From assembly GCA_037013495.1 (NCBI GenBank), contig CM072809.1, positions 8,689,001 to 8,753,000 of the forward strand: DNA of 64,000 nt. The letters run 5' to 3'. This stretch comes from Hippophae tibetana. Its lineage: Eukaryota; Streptophyta; Magnoliopsida; Rosales; Elaeagnaceae. The stretch's first letter is position 1; the number at the start of each line of letters is the position of its first letter. Below are positions 25,501 to 38,663 of this stretch, in pieces. Position numbers and translations under genes: made by a program. The notes beneath the pieces are model-generated. The model had not been told where the DNA came from, made no database searches, and saw nothing but the letters and a program-made list of their open reading frames with translations.

Positions 25501-27131
25501 TATAAAAATAAAAATAGTATCTCTTATATTGAGATTATATATTTTTAATATTAAAAAAATTTAAACTATTATTTTATATTAAATACAATTCAATTTTACA
25601 CCTTACAATCATCTAAATCTTTTTAATATTATATAATATTTTATTTTTATTATTATAATTTTAACAGTATTATTTTATAAAATTTTCAACTTTTTTTATC
25701 CTTTTGGCCAACTATATTTATTTTTTTATCAGAATAAATTGTTTATTTTAGGCATTGAAATTTGTTTAAAAAAAGAAAAAAAGGCTTAAGATGAAAGAAA
25801 TTAAAGAAAAAAAGGGCATTATTAGGATATTTTCTTCTTCTTCAATACTACTCGAAGGATGAGTATATTTAAGGGGAGAGATAAACTCAAATGTTTAGTA
25901 GCTCACTTATATTGTGTGCTACTTACTTTTTTTGGCTAATATCTAAAGTTAATTTGTATATTTTTTTTAAGATAATACTTACTATGAAAATAAATAATGG
26001 TATGATTTTTTGAAATTAATAAAATATAAAATAAATAATTTTTAAATATAAATATTTATTAAATAAAATAAATAATATAATTGATATTTTAAAATAATAA
26101 GTAACAACTTCATATTATGGTTGTGATTACATATTTATGTCGAAATTGCTTGGGATGGGGATGGTGGCGGGGGCATTATTTTCATCTTCATTTAATTACT
26201 ATGGGTGATTGAGTGGGTTTTTTCGTATTAGGTTTGAGTTTTCCATGGGTATTAAGATTTTTTATTAATAAATAAAATTTTATAAATTAAATATTAAACA
26301 GGTTAAATATCTATAAAATCTAAAATATATTTATTCATATTGAAAAAAATCACAATAATCTTACTACTATTATTAAATAAACATATTAATACTACATTTA
26401 TTGAATTAAACATAGAAGGTTTTATAATTTTTTTAAAATAAACATTTTAATCTTATAATTTATTAATAAAATATTATTATCATATTTTTATCATATAATT
26501 TATTAAAATAATCACTTATAATCCATTAAAAATATAAAAAATCAAGACATATAATATTTAATTTGTATAAATAATAAGATTATAAATATTTAACTTAAAA
26601 ATTATATAATTAAAATTATAATTTTTTAAAAAATATGAGATCTTTAATATCAAATTTAATAATTACGATATTAAACTAATTAAATTAAATAATTTGAGTA
26701 ATTTTTGTATCTAATAATTTTTTATTTATTAGGTAATTAAATTTAAAATATAATTAAATAATTTATGTTATTAGTTTAATAATTATTATTATAATTTATG
26801 TTGTATATATTATAATATTAAAATTTTAAAATTAATATATTTATTGGTGGATGAAAATAATATTTTTTATTAATATTTATTTTATTTATTATAAATTTTT
26901 ATAAATATAGTTATATATTTATATAAAAAAAAACAAAATTAGGAAAATAAGGTTCGTGAAATGGGAGGGCGGGGAGTGTAATTCACAACCCCACTTCGTC
27001 TTGTACAGAAGCATTTTCTCACGAATTTCGGTTTTACAACTTAACATCTTAAAATTGCTCCGTCTCTGTAAGCTTTAACCGTGTCGTAAGAGTCGAAGAG
27101 TTAACCACGCGTATCGAAGAGAGTCTGAGAG
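22506..27131. other. 3' UTR then AT-rich intergenic DNA
   Basis: The first 200 bases are presumed 3' UTR of the NPH3 gene. The rest is AT-rich with poly-T tracts (for example 24614-24630) and no recognisable coding family or paired repeat. A short GC-rich patch near 26150-26180 and another near 26960 were not identified. The 5' UTR of the next gene probably starts within the last 130 bases. Confidence 0.5.
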
Positions 27132-28252
27132 ATGTCGAGGTCTTTTTCAAGGCTTGGAAGCGTCTTGCCCTTTTCCAGGCTCTTTAGGTACTCCTGTATG
27201 TAAATATACGTACTTTAATACATGGATCTTCGTAGTTCCTAATATTTTCCGAGTTTTGCTGGTCAAAATACACATATACTGAAACGTCGTGTAATAATGG
27301 AAGCTTCTTGTTAATGAGTTATTGTTCTATTGGTTTGAGATATGCCACTGTTTGGTTACTGAGAAAAAAATTGTTTAGTTTGTAAATAACAATCGTCTAA
27401 TTAAATTTGACCTATATTTGTTAATTGGGGATGCCCTTATTATTTTATTAGGGTTAATAAAATTTGCGTTAATTCGTTAAGAATTCGTTAAGCATGCTTG
27501 TCTGAATAATGTCTCTTTTAGGGTGATTCTACAATACATCCACGGTAAGATAAATACCAAATTTTGATGTCTTAGATTTATTTGAGTTAATCTCAATATG
27601 AAAAAAAACACTTATTTAGAAAAAGAATGATAGTTCAGATAACTATTCACCAAGCATGCTAGGTGGTGGGATGTAAGATATTCCGTGATTCTTATTTAAT
27701 CTCTTTGTTTCTGAATGTAAAGGGAGCTGTTTCATTTGATGTCTTCTGTAACATTAGCTACTGCAATTTCAAAGGATACATTTCATTAGACTTGTATTAT
27801 ACAGTATACTTATAGAGTTTACAAGGATTCAATAAAATCTCTTGGAACATTTGTGCTTATCGATAATCTCTGTTTGTTCGAAGTAAACCAAATACTTTTT
27901 TTTTTCAATTTATTTAATGTCCTTTAAAACTGTCACCGAAGATGATGAGTAATTGTTTGATTGTTTCCACCCAGTGCTTTCCAAGTTATGCTCTTTATCA
28001 TTTGCTGGTGTTATGTCTGTATTATTTTAGAGAATTATTTCCTATTTCTTTCTACACAGGCAGCTCGAGGAAGAGATGGAGACAGTGGTAAGAGTGTTAC
28101 AACCTGGACCCTTGGGAATCATAGAGCACAAATTCTCAGCTCAGGAAATCAGGGAGGCAAATGCTACTGTTTGCAGGGCAGTCGAGAATTGGCGGCAGAA
28201 TGCAAAGATAGATCAGAGCAACAAAATCTTGAAGGATTACATTCGCTTGTAA
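27132..28252 (+). CDS. Small conserved-looking protein, possible mitochondrial targeting, 2 exons
   Basis: Exon 1 (27132-27187) and exon 2 (28060-28252) join across an 872-bp GT-AG intron to encode 82 aa. The first 19 residues have four Arg, many Ser and no acidic residue (SRSFSRLGSVLPFSRLFR), like a mitochondrial presequence. The rest is a compact acidic-then-basic sequence containing VLQPGPLGIIEHKFS, VENWRQNA and ILKDYIRL. It has no Cys pair, metal site or membrane span. I do not recognise the family with certainty. A small mitochondrial complex subunit is possible. It sits just before the GRXS6-type gene, where Arabidopsis has a small unknown-protein gene (At3g62920, from memory). The correct splice phase and the intact frame support a real gene. 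Confidence 0.65.
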
Positions 28253-29123
28253 AGGAACACATATCAAACCATTTTCCATGGATTTAACAATTTCTGTAAG
28301 AAATGATAAAAGTCTGAAAGCAGGAGAATGGGACTTTTCTTTTTTGCTGGTTGCTTGATACCATTTTAACAGGCAAGTATAATACTGTAAGTCTTCCTTA
28401 TTTTTCACATTTTCTGAAATGGTACATTACTGTGTTTGCATTGATTAGAGATTAACGATCTGAATGGAATGATGGAAATTTGTGATAAATTAGTCAAGAT
28501 TATTTTCATTGACATACTTTTGCTATATGAACACTGCATTAAAAAAAAATGCCGAACAACCCAAGTGAGACCCATTCCTAGTGAGGTGAGATGCAGCAAT
28601 TTGCACGCTGTTACCCTGCTACCCTGCATTTATGGGGTATGCAGTGCAGTGCAGTGCAGGGTTCAATTGCTGAAGGCTGCGGCAACTGGGAAAGATGTCT
28701 GGCTTGGGTTATTTGACATTGCTATGTGCCTCTTTCATTCCACAAGTCCTCAGACAATGACTTTTTCTGAATCTGAAAAGTAATTTTTATTTTTACTTCA
28801 TTCTCGTATTTAAAGTCAGGTAAAAATGATTTCCAAAGCAAGATCAGTCTTATTTGTTATGTTTCTTCCAACAGAAAATATAAGAAATCAGTTGAAACTT
28901 TTAGGATTGACAACAATGATGTCTAATATATTTTAGTAGAGACACATTGATACATGTGTTTATGAGCCGTATACCTTTATTAAGAAGCATCTTTAAGAGA
29001 TTACAGAAGGTACTGAAAACTTAAGCTACTCTTTTTAAGTTACAAAGCATAAGAACTTACCATAGTAACTTTGATCTTATTTAGCTATCAGAAGAGTATT
29101 ATGGTGATCAAGGTGACTTTTTC
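28253..29123. other. Convergent intergenic region
   Basis: Lies between the 3' ends of the 82-aa protein gene and the first glutaredoxin. It contains a short GCAGT tandem repeat near 28640-28660. Frames here (for example 28469-28783) have no recognised family. Confidence 0.45.
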
Positions 29124-29432
29124 TTAGACCCATATAGCTTTGGCCCTTATGAGTAAAGGGACTAGCTCATTCCTAACTTGGAGGCTGAAGACTCTTTGGG
29201 CACCACCAATGAACTGCTGCCCTATAAAAACAGCTGGGACACTTGGTTGACATCCTAGTTGTCTGAGTTCACCTTCAATTTGTTGCCCATTTGGTATAGC
29301 ATCAAGCTCATAGACCTCAGGGTTTGCCCCAAAGCTAGTTACGAGTGATTTGATGGAATGGCTCATGCTACAGGTGCTTCTACTGAATATAACTACTGAC
29401 TTTAGACCCACCAAATCCTTTACTGTAGTCAT
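29124..29432 (-). CDS. CC-type glutaredoxin, GRXS6-like (active site CSMS)
   Basis: Land-plant class III glutaredoxin of 102 aa, intronless like the rest of the class. These proteins act with TGA bZIP factors and TOPLESS-type co-repressors in development and stress signalling. The thioredoxin fold is complete: VVIFSRST, the active-site motif CSMS at about residues 21-24, the cis-Pro loop SVPAVFIGQQFIGG, and the helix ending LVPLL. LxxLL and a variant of the ALWL tail (AKAIWV) are both present. The usual second Cys of the CC signature is Ser, so only the first Cys remains. A TATA-like sequence is at 29521-29530. Its closest relative in the window is the gene at 42434-42760. Arabidopsis GRXS6 (At3g62930) is the remembered counterpart. 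Confidence 0.9.
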   Translation of the reverse strand: MTTVKDLVGLKSVVIFSRSTCSMSHSIKSLVTSFGANPEVYELDAIPNGQQIEGELRQLGCQPSVPAVFIGQQFIGGAQRVFSLQVRNELVPLLIRAKAIWV

Positions 29433-29520
29433 ACCTATATCAACAAAAGAATTACAAATCTGAGTCTAACTCTGAACAAGTAGAGGTTGCTTTGAGGATC
29501 TTGAGTTGGCAAGTGGGTCT

Positions 29521-29530
29521 TTATATATAC
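29521..29530 (-). promoter_or_regulatory. TATA box of the first glutaredoxin gene
   Basis: The minus strand reads GTATATATAA about 90 bases before the start codon at 29432. This is the expected spacing for a short 5' UTR. Confidence 0.5.
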
Positions 29531-32500
29531 TATCTGGTTCAGTGTATCTGGGATTAAAGTAGTTTTTCATAACTTATAACCCATAAAGATTGACGTGTTC
29601 CAAATAGGAAATAAACGATTAAGGCATGAGACTTTCAAATTTCCTTTTTTGGGTACTACTTGATGTAGGCTTTTGGGTATTTGCTATATGCAAGGGGTAA
29701 AATGCTTCAGTGTGAATGCTTTTTACACATCATGGTGACTAAAGGTTTTTTTGCATTTCTTTCAGAGTTACATCGTTCATACATGCAAGTAATTAACTCT
29801 TAGCATTGATATTTTTTCTAAAAAAAAAGATGTTAAATTCATTCATGTAGGTAAAGATGTATATGATCTAGTAGTGAGAACAAAACCAAAATAAAATGGA
29901 AAGATAATGTCAGGATATATTAATTAGTTTTTTGTTTACGAAAATTTAGGCACGAATTAAAGCTAGTTTCTTTATGCCACAAGTTGTATTATAACTATAA
30001 TTAATATGATAGACAGTTATTTGTTAGAATAGTATGATTCATTCTTTTTTAACCTATAACTAACTATTACATAAGTTATATTTGTACCATGACTTTGATA
30101 AATGAACTTTTTCTAACTATAAAGATGCTTAAAGAATATGATTTGGTATTTTTAATATCTTTCTTAATGTTGTTCTTTTTATTTTATATATTTAGTTCAA
30201 AATTTAAAGTGAATTTAAAATTTAACTGTATGAAAATTAATAAATAAATAATTAAATTATAAAAATAAAATAATTAAGGTGTAAAAGTGATAGAATTAAA
30301 AAAATTCCAAGTGTATGATTTATAAAAGTATGAGTAGTGTTAGGGAGCAAGACTCTTACAGTCATTTTTTTTACCATTATTCTATCTAAATCAGTAAGAT
30401 TAGAAAGAGAATATAAAAAATAAATCAAATATCATAATAGAGTAATGGTACGAGATAAACCCATAATATATAAATTATTAAATCATTGGCATTACTGTTT
30501 TCAAACGTTATCAGCGGACTAATATATGTTTTTTTTTATATATATCCTAAATGATTATATAAATAAGCATGTAATCAAAAGCATTAATGGGACCCATCTT
30601 TATATAGGTATTGTATAATGAATCCTTTAAAACCCTCCTACAATTTTTAACTGTTTTGTTGAGTTTTATTCTTACGTTTTTTTTTCTAAAAAAAAAAAAA
30701 GCATTAATGGGACGTTATCATGCTTACGCTTTAGACATTATTTATTTTGTTTATTCATGAAGAAACAAGATCCCAGCTTATAGCTTTTTGAACTATCAGA
30801 TATGTATCGTGGATTTTAGAAAGATAATGCCTGCTTGATATGGTACTTTTTATGGGTGTTTTTATTTTGAATTTCCTCATTATTTTTTATTACATATTTA
30901 TAAAAAAAAATACACATTTAAAATTAAAATATTTGGCAGAGCTCGACCAATTGCAACCAATGTGTTGAAGTAAGTTTTTTTTTTTTTTTAATACGTATTC
31001 AATTTTGAGTACAAATTTATCAAGGATAAAAAATAAAAGGGAGTTTACAAGGTGTTAAAATCGAAAAATTAGTCATTTAGAAATAAGGATTTCTTGAGGA
31101 AACATGTATTAGAACTTTTGTACAAAATAGGAAATTTCTATTTAATATTTCACGCTTTGAAATCAACTTTGATCTGCTTCTTTTCCTGATAAAAAATCTT
31201 TTTCATCAAGTTGTAAAACAAGTGATGTGTTAATTATTATAAACAAATAATTTAATTATATTAATCAATAATAAGTTACAACATCACTATAATTTGATAT
31301 ATATAAAATTGTTTTTTTTCTAACGGTTCTTTAAAAAATAATAGACAAAAAAATAGAGAATCCATGATGCCACTTGATTGCCTAAATAAAGTAATTATAG
31401 ATGATTCCAACTCAATTAATGGAATCCATGATGTTAATTAGTTAGGTAGATACTAATAATTTTTTTGTACAACTCAATTTGTATTTGCTTACCGACTGTA
31501 CTATATACTTGGTTCAAAATTCTTCACCTTCAATTATAGTTTCCTCCTGAAAAAAATCACCAAATATAGTTTGTGTAAAAATAATTTATAGTATATCTGG
31601 AAGCATAATAAAGCTGTTTGTATTTTGATATGATGTTGTTTATAAATACAATACCAAACAGCGCCTTAAACTGATCATTTAGTTTCAAGACAAGTTCTTG
31701 TCATAAAGATGACTAAGCCTCAAAGCCCTAATATTTATGCACGCTTCTTATCATTGTCATGCATCTAATTAATTAATTACCCATATTTTTTTGGTTGTTG
31801 CTAATAGTATATTTTGTTTTAACTATACTATTTAATATTAATTAGGTGCCAAATCTGACAGATTCTGTATCATTATCATATTAACCTCACTCTTATCTTT
31901 TTTTTTTTTTTTACTTTAATTTGTTACTATAGGGCATCACTAATGAGGAGAGAGAGTATAAAATATTTTTAGGACTAGGGAATGTCAAAATGGGTGGGAT
32001 GAGATTAGCTCGAATTAGAATATATTTAGAGATTGTAGAAACGGTTCTTGGCATCACAAACCTATACTTCCTTAAAGTATAGCCCCTCAGATATGGACGC
32101 TTTACAGTTTATGAATAATTGGGGAGTCGTATATTTGTGAGGGGTAATCTTGAGAAAGAAAATATGTAAAATAAACAATTTATTTTAGTCAATTTTTTTC
32201 TTATCTTTTCTACCTCTAATTACTCTTTTTTATTTTAATTGTTCTACACAACCAGGACCACATAATTAATTATTTACCATTTTATACTCAAATACAGATT
32301 CTCTTTCTACATGAAGCAATACTCGTTTAAAGGAAAATATCATACAGACGTAACAGCTAAGCGTACTCGTGGTGATAATATATATATATATATATTAAGA
32401 TTGAATGCATATATTATCAAAAATATCAAAAGAGTACAATCGGCTTCAATACCAATGATGTATGCTCAATAGTAAATTTAGGATTATAGGTAAGGAGAGT

Positions 32501-33651
32501 AACGAAACCTTAATTTCCACGTTTATTAATCATCGGTTACACTTATAAATTTGGATAATATGTAATTTAGTAAAATTTTATTGGTTTGAGTTATTCTTAA
32601 TTTTTTAACTTATAAAAATATTAAAAAATAATATTATTTATTTTTTAGTTATTATTTACTTTTCGTTAAATAAATATATAATATATATTTTATTTGAGTT
32701 TAATATATTTAAATTATTAAATTTATAATAAGTTTTTAAGTTAAAGAAGTTAAAATTTAAAATCAATGAGCACAACATAAATCTGTGGATAATTTAAAGA
32801 TATTATATTTAAAATATTATTTATCAAAAATAAGAGAAGCACGTTCCTTCTAAAACACTCTGCATATGTCCCACGTGGGCATGTTAAGGAGGACGTGACT
32901 CTCATTTAATAAATAAGTGTAAGAATGGGTAATGTGTTATTTTAAAAAAACAATATGAAAAAGAATTTATAGAATTTCAGTAATTAAATTCCCCAAAAGT
33001 AGATACTGAAGGGTGCATTTTTGTATTATTCTTTTGTATATGACCTGTTGTTTTCTACTTTTTTTTTTTTGGATCCACTGGTTTGGTACGTAACACGTGT
33101 TCCAAAGTTTGTCCTTCTCAAGCTCTATGCGAATAAGATTTTTTTTGTTTTTGTTTTCGAACTGGTTATCGAATAAGATTTATCCATAAATCTTTTGGAT
33201 TTTCAGTGGATATGCTATAAGCATCACTAGAATACAAGTTTCATACATTATCAAAATAATAACAATGATGAGTATCGATGACGATGACGACGACGACAAC
33301 GATGATGATAATACAAGTTTCATAAATATGATCGATACAAATTGATGTGGTTTTTAACTTAAAAATAAAATAAAAAAATCGTAAGCACATATTGAGAATG
33401 ATTAACCAATATTCATAAAGTCAATTGTAAACGGACCACCAAAATCAAATTGAGAAATGAGAAGTATATAGGTGTGAGCCCTAACGAAGAGTTTTTAAAA
33501 TTTGAGTCGAAAATATCTTAAAATTGCTGGTATTCTCCCAAACCCCAACACCAACCCCCCCTTTTGGGTATGTATATATGAATATGAGTAATGTATAGAT
33601 TTTGTATAACACATATATGTTCTTAATGGAAATCACATCATTTAACCTTGA
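29531..33651. other. AT-rich intergenic region, mostly featureless
   Basis: No gene recognised. It includes a small retroposed insertion (30594-30700), a weak hairpin candidate (32071-32154), a TA run near 32380-32395 and a GAC/GAT-rich microsatellite near 33276-33312. Confidence 0.5.
30577..30713 (+). mobile_element. Short poly(A)-tailed retroposon with target-site duplication
   Basis: A 107-bp insert (30594-30700) ends in 13 A residues. It is flanked by the exact repeat gcattaatgggac at 30581-30593 and 30701-30713. This is the signature of target-primed reverse transcription: a SINE, a 5'-truncated LINE or a processed cDNA scrap. The insert itself was not matched to a known family. Confidence 0.65.
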
Positions 33652-33784
33652 CATTACAACAAAAAAAATAAAAAGTATTTAAGTTATTGCGTAAAATCGA
33701 TTTTTAGAAAAAAATGATTTATAATAAATTTAAAATCGATTCGGTGTATAACCGATGCTATCTACGTAAGACGTATCGTCGATT

Positions 33785-33875
33785 GATGTGACGAATCGAT
33801 ACTATCCACGCGTGTAGCATCGGTTCTCTACGTCAACCGACGCTACATGCGTGGATAGTATCGGTTCGTCACGTC
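33785..33875. repeat. Long near-perfect hairpin (CACTA subterminal repeat)
   Basis: A 91-base foldback. The left arm at 33785-33811 pairs with 33849-33875, about 24 of 27 positions matching. Inner arms tgtagcatcggtt and aaccgacgctaca continue the stem to a loop of about nine bases. Its GC content contrasts with the AT-rich surroundings. Confidence 0.75.
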
Positions 33876-34182
33876 AACTGACGCTACGTTCTACGTGTAT
33901 TTTTTAAATTAAAAAATGCATTCAGTTTACAATTGAAATTTTTTTTAGGTTAATTATTATTTTATTTGACTCTTTAAAATTTAAATTTGATATATATATA
34001 TATAGTATAATTTTTTTCTTTTTTTTAGACAATTAGTTTTTAAAATTATATAATTTTTTTTATTTGTTTGGATATTTAAATTTATATACGTACGCACAAT
34101 TAATATATCTTTATTTAATTTTTTGTATTTGTTTTAAATATTATTGTAAAATTATTATTTTTTCTTTTTCTATAGTACGTAC

Positions 34183-34400
34183 TGAAGAAATCAATGTTTG
34201 AAGAAATAATTAGAAGAAGAAATAAACGTTTCCTTCGTATATTTTCTTAATTTGTATCAGATATTTACATTGTTTATATAGACAAATATTAATTACTATT
34301 TCACCAACCACCATGATTGAATTGTATGATTTACAACTTGATTGGTAGGCGCCGGTGCAGTGTTTGTTGAATTGTGTTGCAGTGTTTGTTGAATTCAACA
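34183..34400 (-). repeat. 3' LTR of the Copia
   Basis: 218 bp, TG...CA in plus orientation (tgaagaaatc to gaattcaaca). It lacks a 28-base segment that is present in the other LTR after gtaggcgcc. Confidence 0.93.
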
Positions 34401-34416
34401 CTCCCCCTCAAGTTGG
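34401..34416 (-). other. Polypurine tract of the Copia
   Basis: The minus strand reads CTTGAGGGGGAG directly before the 3' LTR. It overlaps the polyprotein TGA at 34408-34410. Confidence 0.85.
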
Positions 34417-37400
34417 TGCATAGATGTCTTTCATGCCCAACTTGACTGAAACTTTTGTGAATACTCGATATGAGATTGCTTTAGTGAGGATGTCAGCCAA
34501 TTGATCTTCTGACTTAATTTTTGGCAATTCCAATGAATTTTTTTCTAACTTTTCCTTAATAAAAATCTGTCAACTGCAACATGTTTTGTACGATCGTGTT
34601 GAACTAGATTATGAGCAATATCACATACTGCTTTATTGTCACAAAATAACTTAATTGATTCTTTAGTAGGATATGTCAAATCTTTTAAGAGAGATTGTAA
34701 CCACAAGGCCTCATAAAGCTCAAGTGCCATTCCTCTGTATTCAGCCTCTGCGCTTGAACGGGCCACAACATGTTTCTTACTTCTCCATGTTACAAGATTT
34801 CCCCCTACAAAAGTGAAGTAGCCTGATGTAGATCGTCTATCATTTATTGATCCAGCCCAATCCGCATCAGTATATACTTAAATTCTAGAAAACTCTGAGT
34901 TCTTAGTGAACAATACTCCTTTTCCAGGAGCAGACTTTAAATATCTCAAAATATAAATAACTGCATTCATATGTTGTTCTCCAGGATTATGCATAAATTG
35001 GCTGACAATACTTAAAGCATAGGCAAGGTCTGGTCTTGTGTGTGCCAAATACATCAACCTTCCAACAAGCCTTTGGTATCTTTCTTTATTTGTTGGAACT
35101 TGATCAACCTTGATACATAACATTAATCCTTCCTCTACTGGTGTATTAGCTGGTTGACATGCCGACATACCGGTTTCTTTTAATAAATCTAAGGCATACT
35201 TTCTTTGAGATAAAAAGATTCCTTTTGTTGATCAAGAAACCTCAATCCCAAGAAAATATTTTAAGGAACCAAGGTCTTTCATTTCAAATTCTTTGGACAA
35301 ATAAGTTTGTAGCGCTTTCCTTTCTTCAAGATCATTTCTTGTTACTATCATATCATCAACATATACAATAAGTGCAGTGATCTTACCATACCCTTTTTTT
35401 AGAAATAAAGTATGGTCTGAATTGCTTTGCTTGTAGCCAAATGCCTTCATTGACCTTGTGAACCTGCCAAACCATGCTCTTGGGGATTGTTTCAATCGAT
35501 ACAGTGATTTTTTTAATTTGTACACCTTTTCTCCATGGATTGTGGATTTCTTGATTCCTGGTGGTAAATCCATGTAGACTTCTTCAATTAAATCTCCATG
35601 TAGAAAGACATTTTTTACATCAAAATGATATAATGGCCAATCTAAATTTGCAGCTAGAGATACCAAGACCCGAACAGTGTTAATTTTGGCTACAAGTGCA
35701 AATGTTTCTGTATAGTCGATCCCATATGTTTGAGTGTATCCTTTTGCCACCAATCTTGCTTTATATTGTTCAATCGTACCATCTGCTTGATATTTTACTG
35801 AAAAAATCCATCGACATCCAACAATTTTCTTTGTTGGTGGACGATCGACAAGCTCCCAAGTTCTATTTATTTCTAAAGATCTTAGTTCTTCATTCATAGC
35901 ATATTTCCATTTATGGTCAGCTAAAGCTTCCTGCACACTATTAGGAATAGATACAGCAGATAATTGATTCACAAATGATACGTTTGATTTTGACAAACGA
36001 TGTTTAGACATATAGTTACTCATGGGATATTTGACTTTACTAGAAATCTCAGGTTCATACATGGCTTTAGGAATACCTCTGTTAGGACGTGATGGAAGTA
36101 TTTTCCTGGTTGGTTCAATAGTTGGAACATTCTCTGCAAACGATTGGTTAGGTATATCAGCAGCTTATGGAGAAGGAATCTCGTACTCATTTAGTGGTAG
36201 TAAGGAACTTCCTTGATGATCTTGAAGTTGATAAGGACTTGATTCCATTTCCCTTGAGTCTTTTCTATATTGAGAGTTATTACCATCTGAATTCAAGTTA
36301 TTTGTATTTTCCTCACATATAATTTGTCTTTCTTCATAAGGAAGCAATTTATATGTAAGGGTCTGAATTTCAGCATAGTTGTACTCCCCCTGAAATTCAG
36401 GTGTAGAGGAGAAATACATTGTATCTTCATGAAAAATAACATCCATAGTAGTAATCATTTGTTTTGTAAGAGGATGATAACACCGATACCCTTTTTATTG
36501 TATGGCATATCCCATAAAAACACAACGTATTGCTCGTGGATCCAACTTGCTACGTTGTTGTTTATGTAGGTGTACAAATGCCACACAACCAAAGACACGA
36601 GGAGGTAAATTGGGAACATTTGGTGCAACAATTGCTTCAGTGATGACTTGTAGTGGTATTTGGAAGTTAATGGGACTGGAAGGTACCCGATTGATTAAAT
36701 ATGCAGCAGAAGTAATTGCTTCTCCCCAATAAGATAATGACATATTAGCTTCGATCAATGAGGCACAGACAACTTCCAACAAGTGTCGATTTTTTCTTTC
36801 TGCAACTCCATTTTATTGAGTTGTATCAACACAAGTAGTTTGATGAATAATGCCTTCTGATTGAAGATATTCTTGAAGCTCATAACTTTTATATTCTCCT
36901 CCATTGTCACTTCTTAGAACTTGGATCTGTGTTTTATATTGAGTACGAACCATTTTATGAAATTTTCTAAATAAGACGTTTACCTCACTTTTAGATTTCA
37001 TTAAACAGACCCAAGTCATTCTACTAAAATCATCAATAAATGTAACAAACTAACGTGATCCTCCCAACGTAGAGACTTTGGAAGGACCCCATACATCAGA
37101 ATGTATAACCATAAACAGAGATGGACTTTTATTTAAGGTTACAGGAAATGAGGAACGATGACTTTTTGCTAGTTCACAGACATCACACTTTAAAGTAGAA
37201 AGATCTAAGCTCAAAAATAAACTTAGAAATAATTTTTTCAAATATCCAAAAGAAGCATGACCCAATCTCCTATGCCATAGTCATATATTTGATTCATCCT
37301 TGTTAGATCCAGTTGCTACCTATGCATGATTTGTTGAATCCAAGTCCAAATAATACAGGTTTCCTTGCCTAACACCACGACCAATCGTTTGCTTTGTTTG

Positions 37401-38663
37401 AATGTCCTTGAACACACAAAATTCAGGCCAAAAAATAACAAAACAAGATAAAGTAGTGGTTATTTGAGAAATAGATATAAGGTTATACTCTAAAGAGGGA
37501 ACAACTAGTACTAAGTCTAAATTCAAAGTACTAGTGAGAGACAAAGATCTTTCCCCAATGACTGGGGTTGTGTTACCATTGGCAGTGCAAACAGTTTTGT
37601 GTGAGGATGGTTTTGAGATTTGTCTAGAATCGAATGTCATATGATCAGTTGCACCTGAATCAATTATCCATGTATTACTAAAAACAGGAGAAAAAACTTT
37701 AAGCATCTTACCAACATGTGCTGAGGAGGTTGCAACATGATCCTTTGTTGTTTCAGCAATGGTGGCAGTAGACATCTGTCGTGGATTTTTCATCCGAGAG
37801 TCACGGTTGTGATCCCACCAGTCAGGATATCCCACCAGTTCAAAACATCGTTCTTTTGTATGACCATTTTGATGACAATGGGTACATTTAAATGATGATT
37901 TATCAGTCACCTTTCGTTCTTACTGATTGGAAAAAGAACGATTTTTAGATATCATGGCGGAAGCGTCAACATCTCTAGATTTTTTCTTCAATGAGATTCG
38001 ACGTACTACCTTCCGTCGAATCAAGGAATAACAACCTTCTAAATCTGGGATAGTTTCTTTTCGCAAAATTTCTCCACGAACCTGCTCAAACTCATCATCT
38101 AATCCGGCAAGGAAAATATGTATCCTTAGTCTTTCAACAGACTCTTGATATGATATTAGATCATGAGGGTCTTTCATGAACACCTTATCAAGATGGTCTA
38201 GCTCTTGGAAAATTTCAGTTAACGCTCCATAATACTCTGACTGTGATTTTCCATTTTGTCTAGAAGTAAAGGCTTTTTGGTTTAAGACAAATACCTGTAA
38301 TTCATCACTTCCATCATAGAATGCTTTTGCCAAAGCACCCCAAATTTCAAGAGCAGTAGGTATGCGTAAATATCGCTTCATGATTTCTGGACTCATTGAC
38401 ATAAGTATCCATCTTTTCACTTTTTGATTTTCTGCATACCACTTGTTATAATTGTTTGATGTTTTTTCTGGTTGCAAATTTTTGTCATGAATATAAGAGA
38501 GTTTTTCTCTCTCTACAATATGCATTTCTATTATTTGAGACCAAACATCATAATTAGTCTCATTAAGAACAATTCCAGCATTAAACACACCTTCAAACTG
38601 AACAGATTGTACAACAATTGGATTTGATTGCTGCATAGATAATGAAATTATACCCTCTGTCAT
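34408..38663 (-). pseudogene. Copia gag-pol polyprotein with nonsense mutations
   Basis: Order on the minus strand from 38663: gag (UBN2 type, about 247 aa); zinc knuckle CTHCHQNGHTKERC near 37870; aspartic protease DSGATDHM near 37650; GAG-pre-integrase HRRLGH near 37265; integrase core with DNGGEY near 36895 and a QNGV-type motif near 36815; reverse transcriptase with YVDDMIV near 35345 and KDLGSLKYFLG near 35245; RNase H with SSAEAEYRG near 34745 and LFCDNKAV near 34645. Nine stops lie at 37920, 37320, 37281, 37050, 36813, 36495, 36165, 35232 and 34878, all in the same frame. Only one frameshift is seen, a missing T near 34558. The element is non-autonomous now. Confidence 0.92.

Noticed and set aside
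26150..26990. Two short GC-rich patches that might be transposon ends
   Set aside because: They are in direct rather than inverted orientation and no target duplication was found.
28136..28783. Several overlapping frames around the 3' end of the 82-aa protein gene
   Set aside because: They overlap each other on both strands and show no domain. The spliced frame explains the coding signal.
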